In this document: piece by piece, positions 10,888 through 22,139 of the stretch
How positions within the stretch are numbered: the first letter of the stretch is position 1
Layout: each line of letters begins with the position of its first letter
Source: Cytospora piceicola
Lineage: Eukaryota; Ascomycota; Sordariomycetes; Diaporthales; Cytosporaceae
NCBI GenBank assembly: GCA_023375675.1
Contig: JALQBC010000034.1
Span: 62,001-126,000, forward strand
Direction: 5' to 3'
Length of the DNA: 64,000 bases
Made by a program: the position numbers and the translations under genes
The notes under the pieces: model-generated
Seen by the model: only the letters and a program-made list of their open reading frames with translations
The model's database searches: none
What the model was told of the DNA's origin: nothing

Positions 10888-12837
10888 TCACTCATAGTCT
10901 TCCTCGTCAGTCACTGTCGCAGTCTGAAAGGGCGTAGGTGCGGTGCCATAGCCTGGTGATCTGGAGCTGGTGGCAGACGCGGGACTGAGGTGTTCCTGTC
11001 CCAAGCCGACACCGGTCTGCATCTGCTGACCGTAGTCAGGAGTCTGGGAATTAGTTGGTTTTGGTCTTGGGTGGCCCCATGCATGAAAGGATATTGGGCG
11101 TCGTTGCTAGAGGGTGTGCGATGGAACCCCTGAACACCTCTCAAGCTAGCTACGTGACGAGTGGTGTACGCCTGTCCGAGACCGGTATCAGGACCTCCAT
11201 AGCTTGCGTGAGAGGCCGGGGCTGTAGGAGGTGCTCCAAATGCACTTGGGGTATCCTGAGGAATGTTTGGATAGGGAGGGCTCAGACGAGGTCGACTGAC
11301 CCTGTATTTGTCTGCTCTGTAACCCTGCTGGAGGGCGAGATCGGCGTCGTCGAACCCTTGAATTTCACGCATGTACTTATCAAAGTTCTGGGTTGCGAGC
11401 TGGACCTTCTCGAATAAGGTGCTGTCCAGGACTGGAGCAAAAGGCGGTTCGGTTCTTTTTTCCATGGCCTCGTTGACACCCTTGGCAAAGTGGTAATGTG
11501 CGAGACCAGATGGAATCTGGAAGGCATTGCGGATCTGCCGCCCGTTCCAGCGACCCCTTGAATGCTGATGGTTCTTGAAGTGCATCTTGGCGCACTGCAC
11601 CGTAGGATGACCCATCGTGGTCAATATGATAGCAGTAAACCGCAAAGGTAGACCCGACATCGACCAGCAAGTCATCTTGAGCCGCTCCGAAATTATGACT
11701 ATCCCCAGTGTCGGACCAGTCGGGCTTAGGATCAGGACACAATACATGGTAGAGGCGCCATAGCTCCTGAGATTGGCCGTCTGTATTATTACCCGTAACG
11801 GGGGTATATACGAGCTCACCCACACGGAACAAGGACCACAATTCGTCAAAGGAAACCTTCTGTGGCTCGTTGCCTTGGAGCAGCTTGTAGCGAGGCATGA
11901 TCTCCCTGTCGACAAAGGCGACGTAACATCTCATATCTCGTAAGGCCTCGGTACTGTCCATGACTTTGTCCATTATTCTGGACGGACTTTCGTCTTTGGA
12001 GACAACAGATGTGAGCGAGCTGCCTGAGATCGACTTGGCGTAAGACTCCTCATGGTGGTCCTCTGCTTGCGAGCTCAAATCGATGCCACTATCATTCTCA
12101 GGCTTTACTGCTAGTCTGTCGTCTCGGCTCTCGGCTGCCTCGGTTGCCTCCCATTTCTCCTCCAGATGGGCGAGTATCTCTTTCATTTTAGGCTGGAAGT
12201 AGATGAGAGGCCTGAACGGTCGGAAGAATGTCCGCGCCCAGGAACGGTGGACCACTCCTTCGTTCTCCCCAAGCAACTGCGTCAAATAGCCGAGGATGGG
12301 TTGTGAATGGATGCGTATTCTATGAGTGTATGTCTCGTTGATGGTACCAGACATGCCAGCCTCAATTGCTCCCCCGAAGCCTTTGGAAGCACTGCTATTA
12401 TCTGCCACTTGTTGCAGTGCCTCTTCCATCAATTGATATGCAGCCAGCATGGGGAAGTTTCGCTGGGCGGAAAGATTCATCTCTTTTCGCCGCATTCTCT
12501 CGTCTCTGATTTGTGAGTGGAGATTAAGCGGTCCCACGAGAACCTCGATGGCGTAATCAGGCTTATCTTCATCATATCGATTTTTGAAGTGTTCATAGTT
12601 GACCTTGCGAACCTCGGGGATCTTGGGGCGCCGTATAGCCTCCATGCAACGCCGTTGCGCGAGCAGTCTCTCGCGCCGTTGCTCCGGCGTTTCATCCTTG
12701 TGTGGCCGTGGTCTCCTTTCGTCGTTACGGGGATACCAATGGTGTGGCCATGGTCGCGGTCGCCTTTCGTCGTTACCACTATACCAAGGCGGTCCCGGTG
12801 GAGGAGGCGGCGGCGGTGGCAGCATTTGTCTTCTCAT
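10888..12837 (-). pseudogene. fungal AAA ATPase lacking its ATPase core (internal deletion plus frameshift)
   Basis: From 12837 a 485-codon frame encodes a Pro-rich start, a conserved N-terminal region (AIEVLVGPLNLHSQIRDERM, residues about 96-115) and a DUF7025-like domain running to YGAV (residue 415). Intact members of this family then carry roughly 300-500 residues with Walker A, Walker B and arginine-finger motifs. Here none of these is present. At about 11593 the frame turns to nonsense, while another frame immediately resumes with the family's C-terminal lid signature (RWNGRQIRNAFQ). That frame continues through a Pro/Ser-rich tail. A likely intron, donor GTAGCT and acceptor TTCCCAG after a CCAACTAAT branch, leads to a tail ending DEEDYE and a stop at 10888. 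Both ends are preserved and the middle is missing, so the gene cannot encode an active ATPase. A truncated 485-aa product remains possible. Confidence 0.75.
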
Positions 12838-13218
12838 TATGGTGATTTGTGTTGAATTTGCGCGTAGATAAGGTTATATCCTTGAGACCCAGTAGGGAGA
12901 AGATTGGGCAAATAAATGCAAGTACGATTATGAGCCAAGAAAGTGGGGAAGGAGAAGGGGAAGGACAAGAGAGTCGGGACAAATGTGGCGAAACAGCCCA
13001 TATGTCTAAAGTGCTGAATATACAGGACTTGGTGGTGTAGGAGGCCGGAGAGAGATTGGTATGCTCACATTACACAACATAGATGGGCCTGGCTAGATCC
13101 TTAGAATCCAGCCAACGTCGCATACAATGCTTATCAATCCAAGCAACTCCCCTTCGGCATAAGTAGCGACGTTCAGAGCCTGACCACGGAACTTTCATTC
13201 CCACTGCCCAGCTTCCAG
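12838..13218. promoter_or_regulatory. shared divergent promoter
   Basis: A 381-bp spacer between head-to-head starts at 12837 (minus) and 13219 (plus), with a GGAGAAGGGGAAGGA purine tract near 12950. It is the only candidate promoter for both genes, so they may be co-expressed. Confidence 0.5.
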
Positions 13219-15450
13219 ATGTCCACTGCCCAATTCGTTATAATGGCGGAGAATCAAGAGCCCGAGGTCGACTTCATCAAGTCAGAGCTGGCCAAGATTG
13301 ATTCGGCATTTGCTGTTTCATCCAAGTTCAACAACCAGCTAGGAGTGTTTCAGCCAACGGATCCAATATAGTTCGTCTCTCAAAACTGGATCAAATCCAT
13401 GCCCCTCCCACGGGGCCGAATGTACTGACCAAAGCTCCAGCCCACTGGATTGGGCACTGTCCCAGTACCAGACCCTTGACTGCAGTCCAAAACTTGCTTT
13501 CAATCCAAAGAACTGCTCTTGGGATGAGGTCTATTGCCTTCTTTCTGAAGCCCGGAATCAGTATAATGCAAAGGGGAAGGGCTTCACGGGGTCAGTCCGC
13601 AACCTAATGCGGAAGGCCGGGGATCACTCGGACGCTATCAAGCCAGCGGTCCAGCTGATTCCTGACGACTTTGGCCTCTCGATACTGCGGTCATCGCTGG
13701 CGTGGATGTTCACAGTGAGTAAATATGCATTTGTCGATCTCACTCCGGAGGGTCGCCACTGATTTGGCCTAGCTTCTGAAGCAAAGGTCAATGTATCGGG
13801 AAAAGATCCTCGATACTTTCGAAGAGATACCGAGGATCATTATGGACGCCGAATCGAGGAAGAAGAACTTCCCACAACTCATTCAACTGGTTGACAACTT
13901 ATATGACGCATTGTTCAGGGCTATGACAAAACTCATAGCTTACTTGCTTCCGAAGAGCGAAGGTAGCTAGCCCTGCCTCTCCTTTGATGCGGATGATGAC
14001 ACTGATAATGCTTCTCTCAAAAGTTGCCAAGGTCTTCCCTATCTTCGCAAACACAATGTCAACATCAGACATCGATCTTGAGATTAAGAACGTCCAGAAA
14101 GCAATATTGATCCTTAAGGAAGGCGCAAGCACCCGCAGTGAGGGTGTACTAGTAGACACGCATAAGCTGGTAGAACGGACAGGCAGAGAGGTACCGGCCG
14201 AGTTGCACGCAATAAGACACAATACAGTGTCCGCCCTCCTCGGCACACAAGCGCTGAGTCGCCAGGTGTCACAGGTGGAGGATATCATCCAGCCAATACC
14301 TGTCAAGATCGAGGTCCTCGAACAAAGCATGGATGAGCTCGCAGAGAAGTTTGCCACCGGCGAGAAGGCATTGAAAAATTCAATAACAAGCATGGCGAAC
14401 CGTGCTGCCATCCATGCTCAGAACCATATGACAAGGATGCTTACAGATATGCGACGAGGACTTGTGGCCATGATGGAGGTCCAAAGGCGATTCGGGGAAA
14501 TGGCAGCCGAGAGCGTCCGAGTTCTGCAGCCTACGAGTGTTACCCAGCAGGGGTTACTCTCAGTTCAAGAGCTGTTGAAAATCCTGGCTGCTCCCTCTGG
14601 GGAAACTACAAAGGACCTGAAATCCGTCGTTCAAGAGGGTCTAAACTTCGGTCCAGCACAGCAAGGTGAGGCCGAATGGTTGCTCAAGCAGGATCGTTTC
14701 TGGCAATGGTATTCGGCCATCCGCTCTGAAATTCTCCTGGTCCATGGGAACCTGACAGGTACTTCCAACGACATCGCCTGCATATCCAGCCTATCTGTCG
14801 TCTCTGCCACCATCGCATCGGCTATAACACAGCAGGATAACAGCGACGCCTTCGCCCTATACTATTTCTGCGGTCTTCGAATATCCTCCAATGACGACCT
14901 TAGCGGCCCGCAAGGTCTTGTGAGGTGCTTGACGTCAAGACTTGTAGTCGGACTAAAAGCCCGATATGGCATCACGGCTAACGTGAACTTCGTCGATGGG
15001 ATGTATATTGAGGCACTTCAGCGCCGCGACATTCGCTATCTCTGTGCTATCTTCCGCTCCATTGTGGCGCAGTATCCACCCAGCGCAACTGTGTATTGCG
15101 TCTTGGACGGTATAGCATGGTACGAGCGGTCTGATATGCTCGAAGACCTCTTCAGCGTCGTACAGAGCCTGTATGATTTGGTCAAGAAGGCCCAACAAGG
15201 GCCTGTATTGAAGGTCTTACTTACGAGTCCTTTTCGATCGAGAAGTATTGTTTTGGATATGCCGACAGAACAGCAGATATTCTTGTACCCTGAGGCGATG
15301 ATTTTCGAGTGCGAACCGTCAGAAAGAACGTTGTTATCACATCTTGGAGCGAGTGCTCACGAAGTACCTGAGTATGGTATACCCAGAGCAAGGGCCAGGC
15401 GGATTCCTAGTGATGAAGATGAGCAATGGACTGAGGAAGACTATAACTGA
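13219..15450 (+). CDS. DUF7708 / degenerate STAND-like NTPase protein
   Basis: Four exons: 13219-13370, 13435-13714, 13773-13962, 14024-15450, 682 aa. An in-frame ATG at 13243 is an alternative start. The second exon has two acceptors six bases apart (13434 and 13440), both in frame. After an N-terminal region, residues about 120-240 match the DUF7708 type of helical domain found at the N-terminus of fungal NLR/STAND proteins. A long helical segment rich in Met, Glu and Ala follows. The C-terminal half has the order of a P-loop NTPase: VHGNLTG in the Walker A position without the GKT lysine, FALYYFCG, and a Walker B-like VYCVLDGI. There are no ankyrin, TPR or WD repeats. I infer a non-catalytic scaffold or recognition protein. 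It lies head-to-head with the broken AAA gene. Confidence 0.8.
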
Positions 15451-16396
15451 ATGGTCGTATCAGATGGGGGCTTTCAGCTAGCTGTGTTGGTTCACTGAAT
15501 CCGTCTGCCTGGTTATGCTGCCGGGTCCAAAGCGTAGCTGCACACGACTTCATGCATTCGTTTGAAAGGGCGTGTCGGTGATTGTCGTAGGTTCCAAGAA
15601 GCAAGCTCAAGCCTGGAAGAACCACGTCCTGGCTGACTGACTTGTCTGGTGTGTCATTTGTTCCGAAAGTTGATTTAAAAATTCGAAATTCCTATAGAAA
15701 CTTTCCTACCGTGCGCCCGGGCTCATTTGACTTCACTGTTGCCAGGCGCATGTTCTCTGTTGATCCAACCTTCATGTTCTCTGTTGATCCAACCCGGGCT
15801 GACTACTCAGGGGATAAGGCTCATCGGAATCGCCTGGAGCCTGCTCGGAGCAGTCTTCCAAAGCCGGAACTATTAATCCGCGAGCGTGGCATGTATTACA
15901 ACCCTTTCCAGCTCTGTCTGGTCTTTGTCCAGATTACTAATGTGACCGCACTTTCGCTCCTGTCCTAACCTCTTTCCAGCAGACTTATTGGGACTGTTTT
16001 TCAGCAAAATTCTCATCATCGTTGCACAGGCTGAAGGTATTAGGCGACAGGCTCCAACTACTTGCTGAAGGGTAGCTGAAAGTCATCGTGCTCGGGCCCG
16101 TAATGACTACATGCTGTCTTCATATTGACTTGGAGTCCATCGTGTTTTGAATGACAGAATGATACCAAGTCATAGCCAGCTTCAGCATGTCGTGATCTGG
16201 TCAAGTAGTAGTTACAAGCATAGGACTAGAGAACCTGCTGGCCTCGGTGTAGAATGTTGTTATATATGCTGCCAAGTAGGAACCCCAAGCATGGTGGCCA
16301 TCGAAGTTTCATTGCTACTGGTATGACCTAAGGCTTGAAGAGATGTTGGAAATAATCCAGAGGCACCATTGGCGCCAGTTGTATGATATCAAAGAC
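15451..16396. other. intergenic with a short duplication
   Basis: This lies between convergent genes. A 21-bp block is repeated with period 24 at 15750-15794. The frame 15642-15968 has no motif and spans this duplication, so it is not called. Confidence 0.5.
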
Positions 16397-17509
16397 TTAA
16401 ATCTCCTTGGCCTCCGCTTGCTTCATTTCCTCCTCCCGATACCATCTGCCAGTCCTCGCCACAGCCTCCTCCAAATCGATCTTCGGCCTGTAACCGAGAA
16501 CTATCCTTGCCTTTTCATCCTTGAACGTACGGGGTACAGTCGAAGCACGGACCGCAAATCGTGAGATAATAGGTGCTTTCTTTCCCAAGGTGCAAGCCCA
16601 TGTTATCAACTCACTGACAGCAGCCATACAGAAGGCAAGCCAAATGGGAATGACGCGGATTTCCTCCGGTTTTACAGGATACCCTGCGGATGCGGCGAGT
16701 TCTCTTTGAAACTCCCAGAAGAGAAGAGGCTTCTCGTTGAGAACCAGAAATGATTCACCATCAACTCGTATTTCTGGGGCTGGTGGGGCTTTGCCGTATG
16801 CGCGAACCAGGGCTTCAGCCGCGAGGATATGGGCGTCGATCAGGTTCGGTATATAGATGAAATCGCAGAGATTCTTCCCAGATCCGAATTGGTAATGGGC
16901 ATTTCCCTGCCGGGCATTGGTGATGATTTTACCCGCACAGTTGTCGTTTTGCTCCCCGAAGATAAGGGGCGGACGAATCGAGACCGTCAACATTGAAGCA
17001 TCGCCATTCGAGCGATTGGCTGCAAGTATCTCAGTTTCAGCCACGCCTTTTGTAAGACTGTATTCAATGGTCTGGGCCTGGCGACCAAGGACGGGCATAG
17101 AGTCGTCAAGGTCGACAGCCCCCGTTCTGTCGTTGTGAATAACGGATGAAGAAGACGTATACACAAATGCGTGAACCGTCTTGATGTTTTTGGCGGCCAG
17201 GAGCAGGTTTTTAGTTCCTTTAACATTGACTTCCCAAAAGATCGAGGGCTGGTGAACGCTAGGGTCTGGACAGGCCACATGGAAGACGGTCTTGGGCTTG
17301 ACACTGTCAAAGACAGCCTGGACCTCTTTCAGAGACGAGATGTCGCATGAGTGGTATGTTACTCCGGGGATTTGATTACGCACGTTGCGAGTAATAACGT
17401 GCACCTCACAGTCCGGGGCGTTCGATAGGAGGCCTTCGACCATGTGGGACCCGGTGAATCCGCAGCCGCCAGTGACGATGGCAGGACTAAAAGAGACAGA
17501 TTCCGACAT
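16397..17509 (-). CDS. 3-beta-hydroxysteroid dehydrogenase / Erg26-like NAD(P) oxidoreductase
   Basis: Single exon, 370 aa. The Rossmann signature G14-x2-G17-x2-G20 (TGGCGFTG) follows a short N-terminus. The catalytic residues are in the extended-SDR arrangement: TSSSS near 118-122 and Tyr150-x3-Lys154 (YSLTK). The sequence IYIPNLIDAHILAAE and a late hydrophobic stretch (VIPIWLAFCMAAVSELITW) are typical of membrane-associated 3-beta-HSD and sterol-4-alpha-carboxylate 3-dehydrogenases. The family oxidises a 3-beta-hydroxyl to a ketone, sometimes with loss of a neighbouring carboxylate. The neighbours are two FAD oxidases and a P450 rather than sterol genes. I therefore infer a tailoring step on a terpenoid or steroid-like metabolite, not primary ergosterol synthesis. 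The length is normal and no key residue is missing. Confidence 0.88.
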   Translation of the reverse strand: MSESVSFSPAIVTGGCGFTGSHMVEGLLSNAPDCEVHVITRNVRNQIPGVTYHSCDISSLKEVQAVFDSVKPKTVFHVACPDPSVHQPSIFWEVNVKGTKNLLLAAKNIKTVHAFVYTSSSSVIHNDRTGAVDLDDSMPVLGRQAQTIEYSLTKGVAETEILAANRSNGDASMLTVSIRPPLIFGEQNDNCAGKIITNARQGNAHYQFGSGKNLCDFIYIPNLIDAHILAAEALVRAYGKAPPAPEIRVDGESFLVLNEKPLLFWEFQRELAASAGYPVKPEEIRVIPIWLAFCMAAVSELITWACTLGKKAPIISRFAVRASTVPRTFKDEKARIVLGYRPKIDLEEAVARTGRWYREEEMKQAEAKEI

Positions 17510-19257
17510 ATTGAAGTTGTAGCAAAGGACTTATCAACTCGGTTTGGTTGTGAAACACTTGTTAGTTGCCCACGCCATGCACTGAAAAGTTCGGACGAAG
17601 ACGAGTCTGGAGATTCGAGGAAATTTGAAAGAGCAGTCAAGTGAGATCCGCGGCAAGCTGGCATGCCGGTGACAGAGAGAATAAGTGGTAAGTAATAGAG
17701 ACCCACAAACGAGTCCCTTTGTGCAAAAGCGGCTGTTTTAGACTGGGCAGAAAGGCCTTCTCCAGATTCGGATTGATCACTGTCAGTTTGAGTACTGCCC
17801 CTCCTCAAGGATGTGATAGGGGCGGTCACAAAACTTTTGCAACCAACCGTGTAAACAGGAAAGTTGACTGGAGTCTGATAGAACCAACAGCCACATGCAG
17901 CGGATGAATTCGGACTCGCTAAAACCCTCGTATACCGACTTCACCGAACTATTAGCCGAGGTTTTTCCTATCATTTCCTGAAACATAGTTGGTACTTCTG
18001 TTGGATCCCTGAAGGGCTGCTCGGGCTCTAACCTTCCCCTCCAAGTGCCCGATCTTTGCCAACTTATACGCCGGCAAACTGCAGTGCACAGCCTATTCTT
18101 CCATCCAAAGAGATGACCCTGGGACCATTCGTCCCAAGTTCTGAAGGTGCCAGAATGGCCCCATTCTCACTACTCACGATAATGGTAGGGCTCGCAGTCC
18201 CTGGCCCCACTCATTCAGTCCGGGCAATGCATATATAAAGCTGGCTAACATAAACACTAAGAACAATACATATCAATATTTTTGTTTTTCCAGGTGCGGG
18301 CTACAAGTAACTGACAGATAATCATTTCCAGCAATACCCACAAGTAGTCCCAAGGACTTCAAGGAAAATGCCGAGAGTAGACGCATAGGTGTTGCGGACT
18401 GTTAATTACTTAAGTACATAACAGAACAATCCAAGAGCAAGAGGAGTCATCAGACACTATGCCATCGTTATCGGACCCCATAAGGAAGGATGGATTCCCG
18501 AGCTTTTCTCGAGGTATATATTTTCGGACTTATGTAGAAGGTAGGTGTACGGAATGGGTACAGACGAATAGGGGTCATTTTGTGTCATGAAACTATACGC
18601 GGAATGAATGTTGCTGATCTTTGGCGGAGAGTTGAAGAAAATACCGCTGGACTGATTGAGAGGAGAGGAAGATGAGTTCCGGGAAGATCAAGGGTTGAGA
18701 AGGGCCCCTCGTTTTACCTAAGCCGGAGGCCCCTAGAATTCCAGTCAATATTCCCGGCGCGAGGCAAGTTAAAAGAATTCCAAAAGGGGCTTCACGGACG
18801 GCGATAACTCCGGTTCGATTTCCCTGTGAGTCAGTTGTCACATCGGACTGTTGGAATTTTGCTGAAGAAGCCATAACGACGCGGTGTGACGGATCTGAGG
18901 GTCGAGTACCGCTCTGTTGCTGGTAGGATAGTTCACACCACAAACAACTTTCAAGACGAAGAAGTTTGGGTGAATGGTAGCCAAGTGAAAATGTTTTTTA
19001 GCACTTTGCATATACCCTAGGGTATATAAATCGCCGTTGGCATGATTCAAATTTGAGAAGAGTAAGTGCGATTGAGCAAGGTATCCGAGGAAACCATTAG
19101 ACAATTAGAAGGAGAAGTGAAAGCTCTCAGCTCAGCTAGCGACCGTTTTTCAACTAATCGACCTCTGCACATGCTTATGTACTGTGATTCATATCGAAAT
19201 TCTGGTGATACTTCCAGAGTAAGCCCTAGTATTGTACACTGTACCCCGATGCAATGA
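17510..19257. other. intergenic, possible small membrane-protein remnant
   Basis: This is the promoter side of the dehydrogenase and the 3' side of the FAD oxidase. A minus frame from about 18871 starts MASSAKFQQ and contains one hydrophobic segment (APFGILLTCLAPGILTGILG). It lies downstream of a TATATAA-like word on its strand at about 19024-19030, but no full gene could be built. No other motif seen. Confidence 0.3.
19013..19024. repeat. 12-bp palindrome TACCCTAGGGTA
   Basis: Third perfect copy in the window. It is flanked by TATA on both sides, making an 18-bp near-palindrome. Confidence 0.7.
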
Positions 19258-20927
19258 CTACATCCCTAACTTGAAGCCGCCCACAAATTGTGTCTGGAAA
19301 AAACCTTCGGGATCCCACTTCCGAGCTACATCTTGCAAGACTGCCAGACGCTCCTCGCCATACCCCTTCATAACGGCATCGGTTGGCCAGGCATAATTTG
19401 GAAAGATGTGTCGGTGGGCGAAGCCCTTTTGCTGCGCAAGAGCGACACAATCATTCAGGAATTCAGCTACGGCCTTCTCCATGAACTCATCATCATCCGC
19501 CTTCTTCCAGGTCATGCAAAGCTCGACGACAATGAGCGGACCATCCTTCGGGTCCAGACCTTGGGAAGTGGTAGACGACGGTCGTGAGGGAGCCGTCCGA
19601 CATGCCGTCTCGAGCAATCCTACCGACAAGGGTTGGAACACGAGAGAGTTCATGAGGCCCGACACTCTCTGACGGATGGTATCGTTGGACGTATACCATA
19701 GATCGACCACGGCGTTCAGCAGATCGAAATCCATCTTCAGCGTGATGGTCTTATCGAGTGTCCTCGAACCATTTTCTGGGACCAGCTTCCCGTACTCCAC
19801 AATGAAATCGCCATGAGAAGTTGCTTTCAAGTTCCCCGTTAAAGGGACTCTTCCCCACACACGTAGCCAGTCGCGCATATCTACTTCTATAGGCGAACCA
19901 GTAGTCGTTAACATAGCATTGATAAATTTCATGCCCATGAAATAGGAAATACTCCAGATAGCATGGTTGATAGGCTGGCCGTCTCCCGGGGATGGCTCTA
20001 AGCCCATATCGACGAGCGCTTTAAGGGTGGCATGTCGCGCATTAGGTAGGTAGAAAGCGTTTGTGCCTCGATAAATTTCCGGGTGAGGGAAGCAGGTTAT
20101 CTCAACCGCAGTAACGATACCGAAGTTGGTCGATCCGCCACGTAGGGCGTCCCAGAGGTCTGCCGTCGCTTCATCGTCGCGGGATGCGCGTACGACATCT
20201 CCTGTTGCTGTAACAACCTAGGTATATATAATGGTTAGTTGCTTGCAGATATTGCTGAGGATTGACTTGAAGGTCCTTTCTTACCTCCCATACAGATACC
20301 ATGTCGGCCCCAAAGCCATATCGTGAGGAAAGGGTAGATATGCCTCCACCGAGCAGGAATCCTGCAACGCCAACAGTAGGCATGCGGCCACCTACTGTAG
20401 TAAGCGGGGGCGTGTGAGCTTCGAGGGCAGCATATACAGAACTAGTGTATCACAATCAGTTAACTCAGAGCTTGCGAAGTAAGCTCTTGGCAGATTTGCC
20501 AAAAGCTAGCGAAGTAGAAAGTTCTGATGGATTGTCATCCTTACCTCCAGTGCTCACCAGCCCCAATACGAGCATATTTCCCACCGGAGAGGACTTCCAC
20601 TCCCCGGAGCCCACGGATATCGATAGTCACCCCGGAAGCGGCCTTGGCCATGCCACCATATGTAGCATGGCCCGCACCACGGACCGCGATGGGCACATCT
20701 GCAGGCAGATGTCGGCGGAGGGCTATCAGGAGCGCCGAGACATCTTCCGTGGAGGTTGGTCTTGCCACAGCAGCCGACCGAATCGCCTGCGCCGCAGCTG
20801 TGAAGTATGTCCCCTCGCTTTCGGAGTACTCCGGTGTGCCAGGAAAGTGAATAATGTTGCGGCCATGCAGTGCGGCTTGGACGCCGTCGGTCACGGTCTT
20901 TGACCAGGCTGCTGGCTCGCCCGTCAT
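19258..20927 (-). CDS. berberine-bridge-enzyme-like FAD oxidase (copy 1)
   Basis: Three exons on the minus strand, 20927-20545, 20441-20285 and 20217-19258, encode 499 aa. The PCMH-type FAD-binding region includes VARPTSTEDV (54-63), the flavin-attachment motif RGAGHATYG with His87, and GVAGFLLGGG. The second exon reads GGRMPTVGV, where bicovalent family members have a cysteine, so only one covalent flavin link is expected. The C-terminus carries the BBE signature (NYAW near the end, then DPEGFFQTQF). There is no signal peptide, unlike many secreted BBE-like proteins. Such enzymes oxidise alcohols or close rings in specialised metabolism. A clear paralogue lies at 28463-30376 in opposite orientation. 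The substrate cannot be read from the sequence. Confidence 0.9.
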
Positions 20928-22139
20928 GGCTCCAGGTCGAGATGTAGTTTAATTCAAGTCGGCCCAAACGAGATGAAAGAAGAAAAGATTCAAGTCGAGA
21001 CAAGCAAACATTTTGAGACAATCCAGCGGATGAGCCGCAACAGAAATTGCGCTGGATGTTGGAGTGGATCTGGAAGGCAGGTGCGCATGGAGAACTACCT
21101 AGATAGGAACCAACACGTACAGGAGTGGTGGCCAATAGGGAACCTACCACAGATAGTGTACAGGTACCTAGCTAGCCATAAAAAGGTGTATACCTTGTAG
21201 ATGCATATACCCCTTAAAGACCTATCAGCCAAGACCCGTCTGACATCAGATGGAGCACCCTACTGCGCCAACAGGTGTCCTGCGTACTTTCACTATTCCT
21301 ACGTACTTCCACTATAAGGTCTATGGAGCCTGTGTATTGGTGGACAGTAACTGAATAAAACACCAGATGGTGTTACTTTATTACAGTGTTAAGGGCGTTG
21401 ATATGTATAAATATGTCCATATGTCTATCGTGAAAGAAATGGATACCTACTTAGGTAAGTACTGGGCAGGGGGCGCCCAGGTGAATGATAACCCCGGGAA
21501 ATCTCCAGGAGGCACAAACAAAGGAACCAGACGGAGGAATACATGGATAGGGCCTAATGTAAAAGGCACATCGGCCTACGTATCAATACCCCAGATGAAG
21601 CTGGCACCTTGGCTGGTCGTGTACCATGACAGACGTTGCTGGCTGAAAAGGGGCCGGGAGCCGCTGAGATGTATCATTTCTCGGCGCCTTTCCCGCCCTA
21701 TCCGACACCGCATCTTTCAGCCAATACCAGCTCTGTCTTTGGTAGGGATGGAATTATGTCCAAGATGAGCCGAATCCACACCTTCTTTCGCCCTTCCTGT
21801 TTTATTTTTAAAAGCAGCCAGCGAGGAGCCTAGCCAATTGATACAGGAGCCAATGATTCACCGGCAAACCAAAGCAGGCTCTTCGGTTCATGGAGATCGG
21901 CTTCACGTATTGGTTGCATATGATGGATACCCTGTATCGGCCGCAGCCTGCTCAATGGTCGTTTGCGTCTACAGCCGAATCATAGTATTACGGGAGATCC
22001 TCACATCATAATCCTGCCAGTTCGGTCCCATCCAAATCACTCGCAACTACAAAGCGTACCGTTGGCTCCCCAGCCACAGACCTCATGATCGATCCGTATG
22101 CCCAATTTCCTCGCCAGGGTCCCGAACATATATGCCTCG
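20928..22139. other. intergenic, promoter of FAD oxidase copy 1
   Basis: No recognised gene. Plus frames 21367-21768 and 21636-21833 have no motif. The stretch holds the 5' flank of the oxidase and the 3' flank of the P450. Confidence 0.5.
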
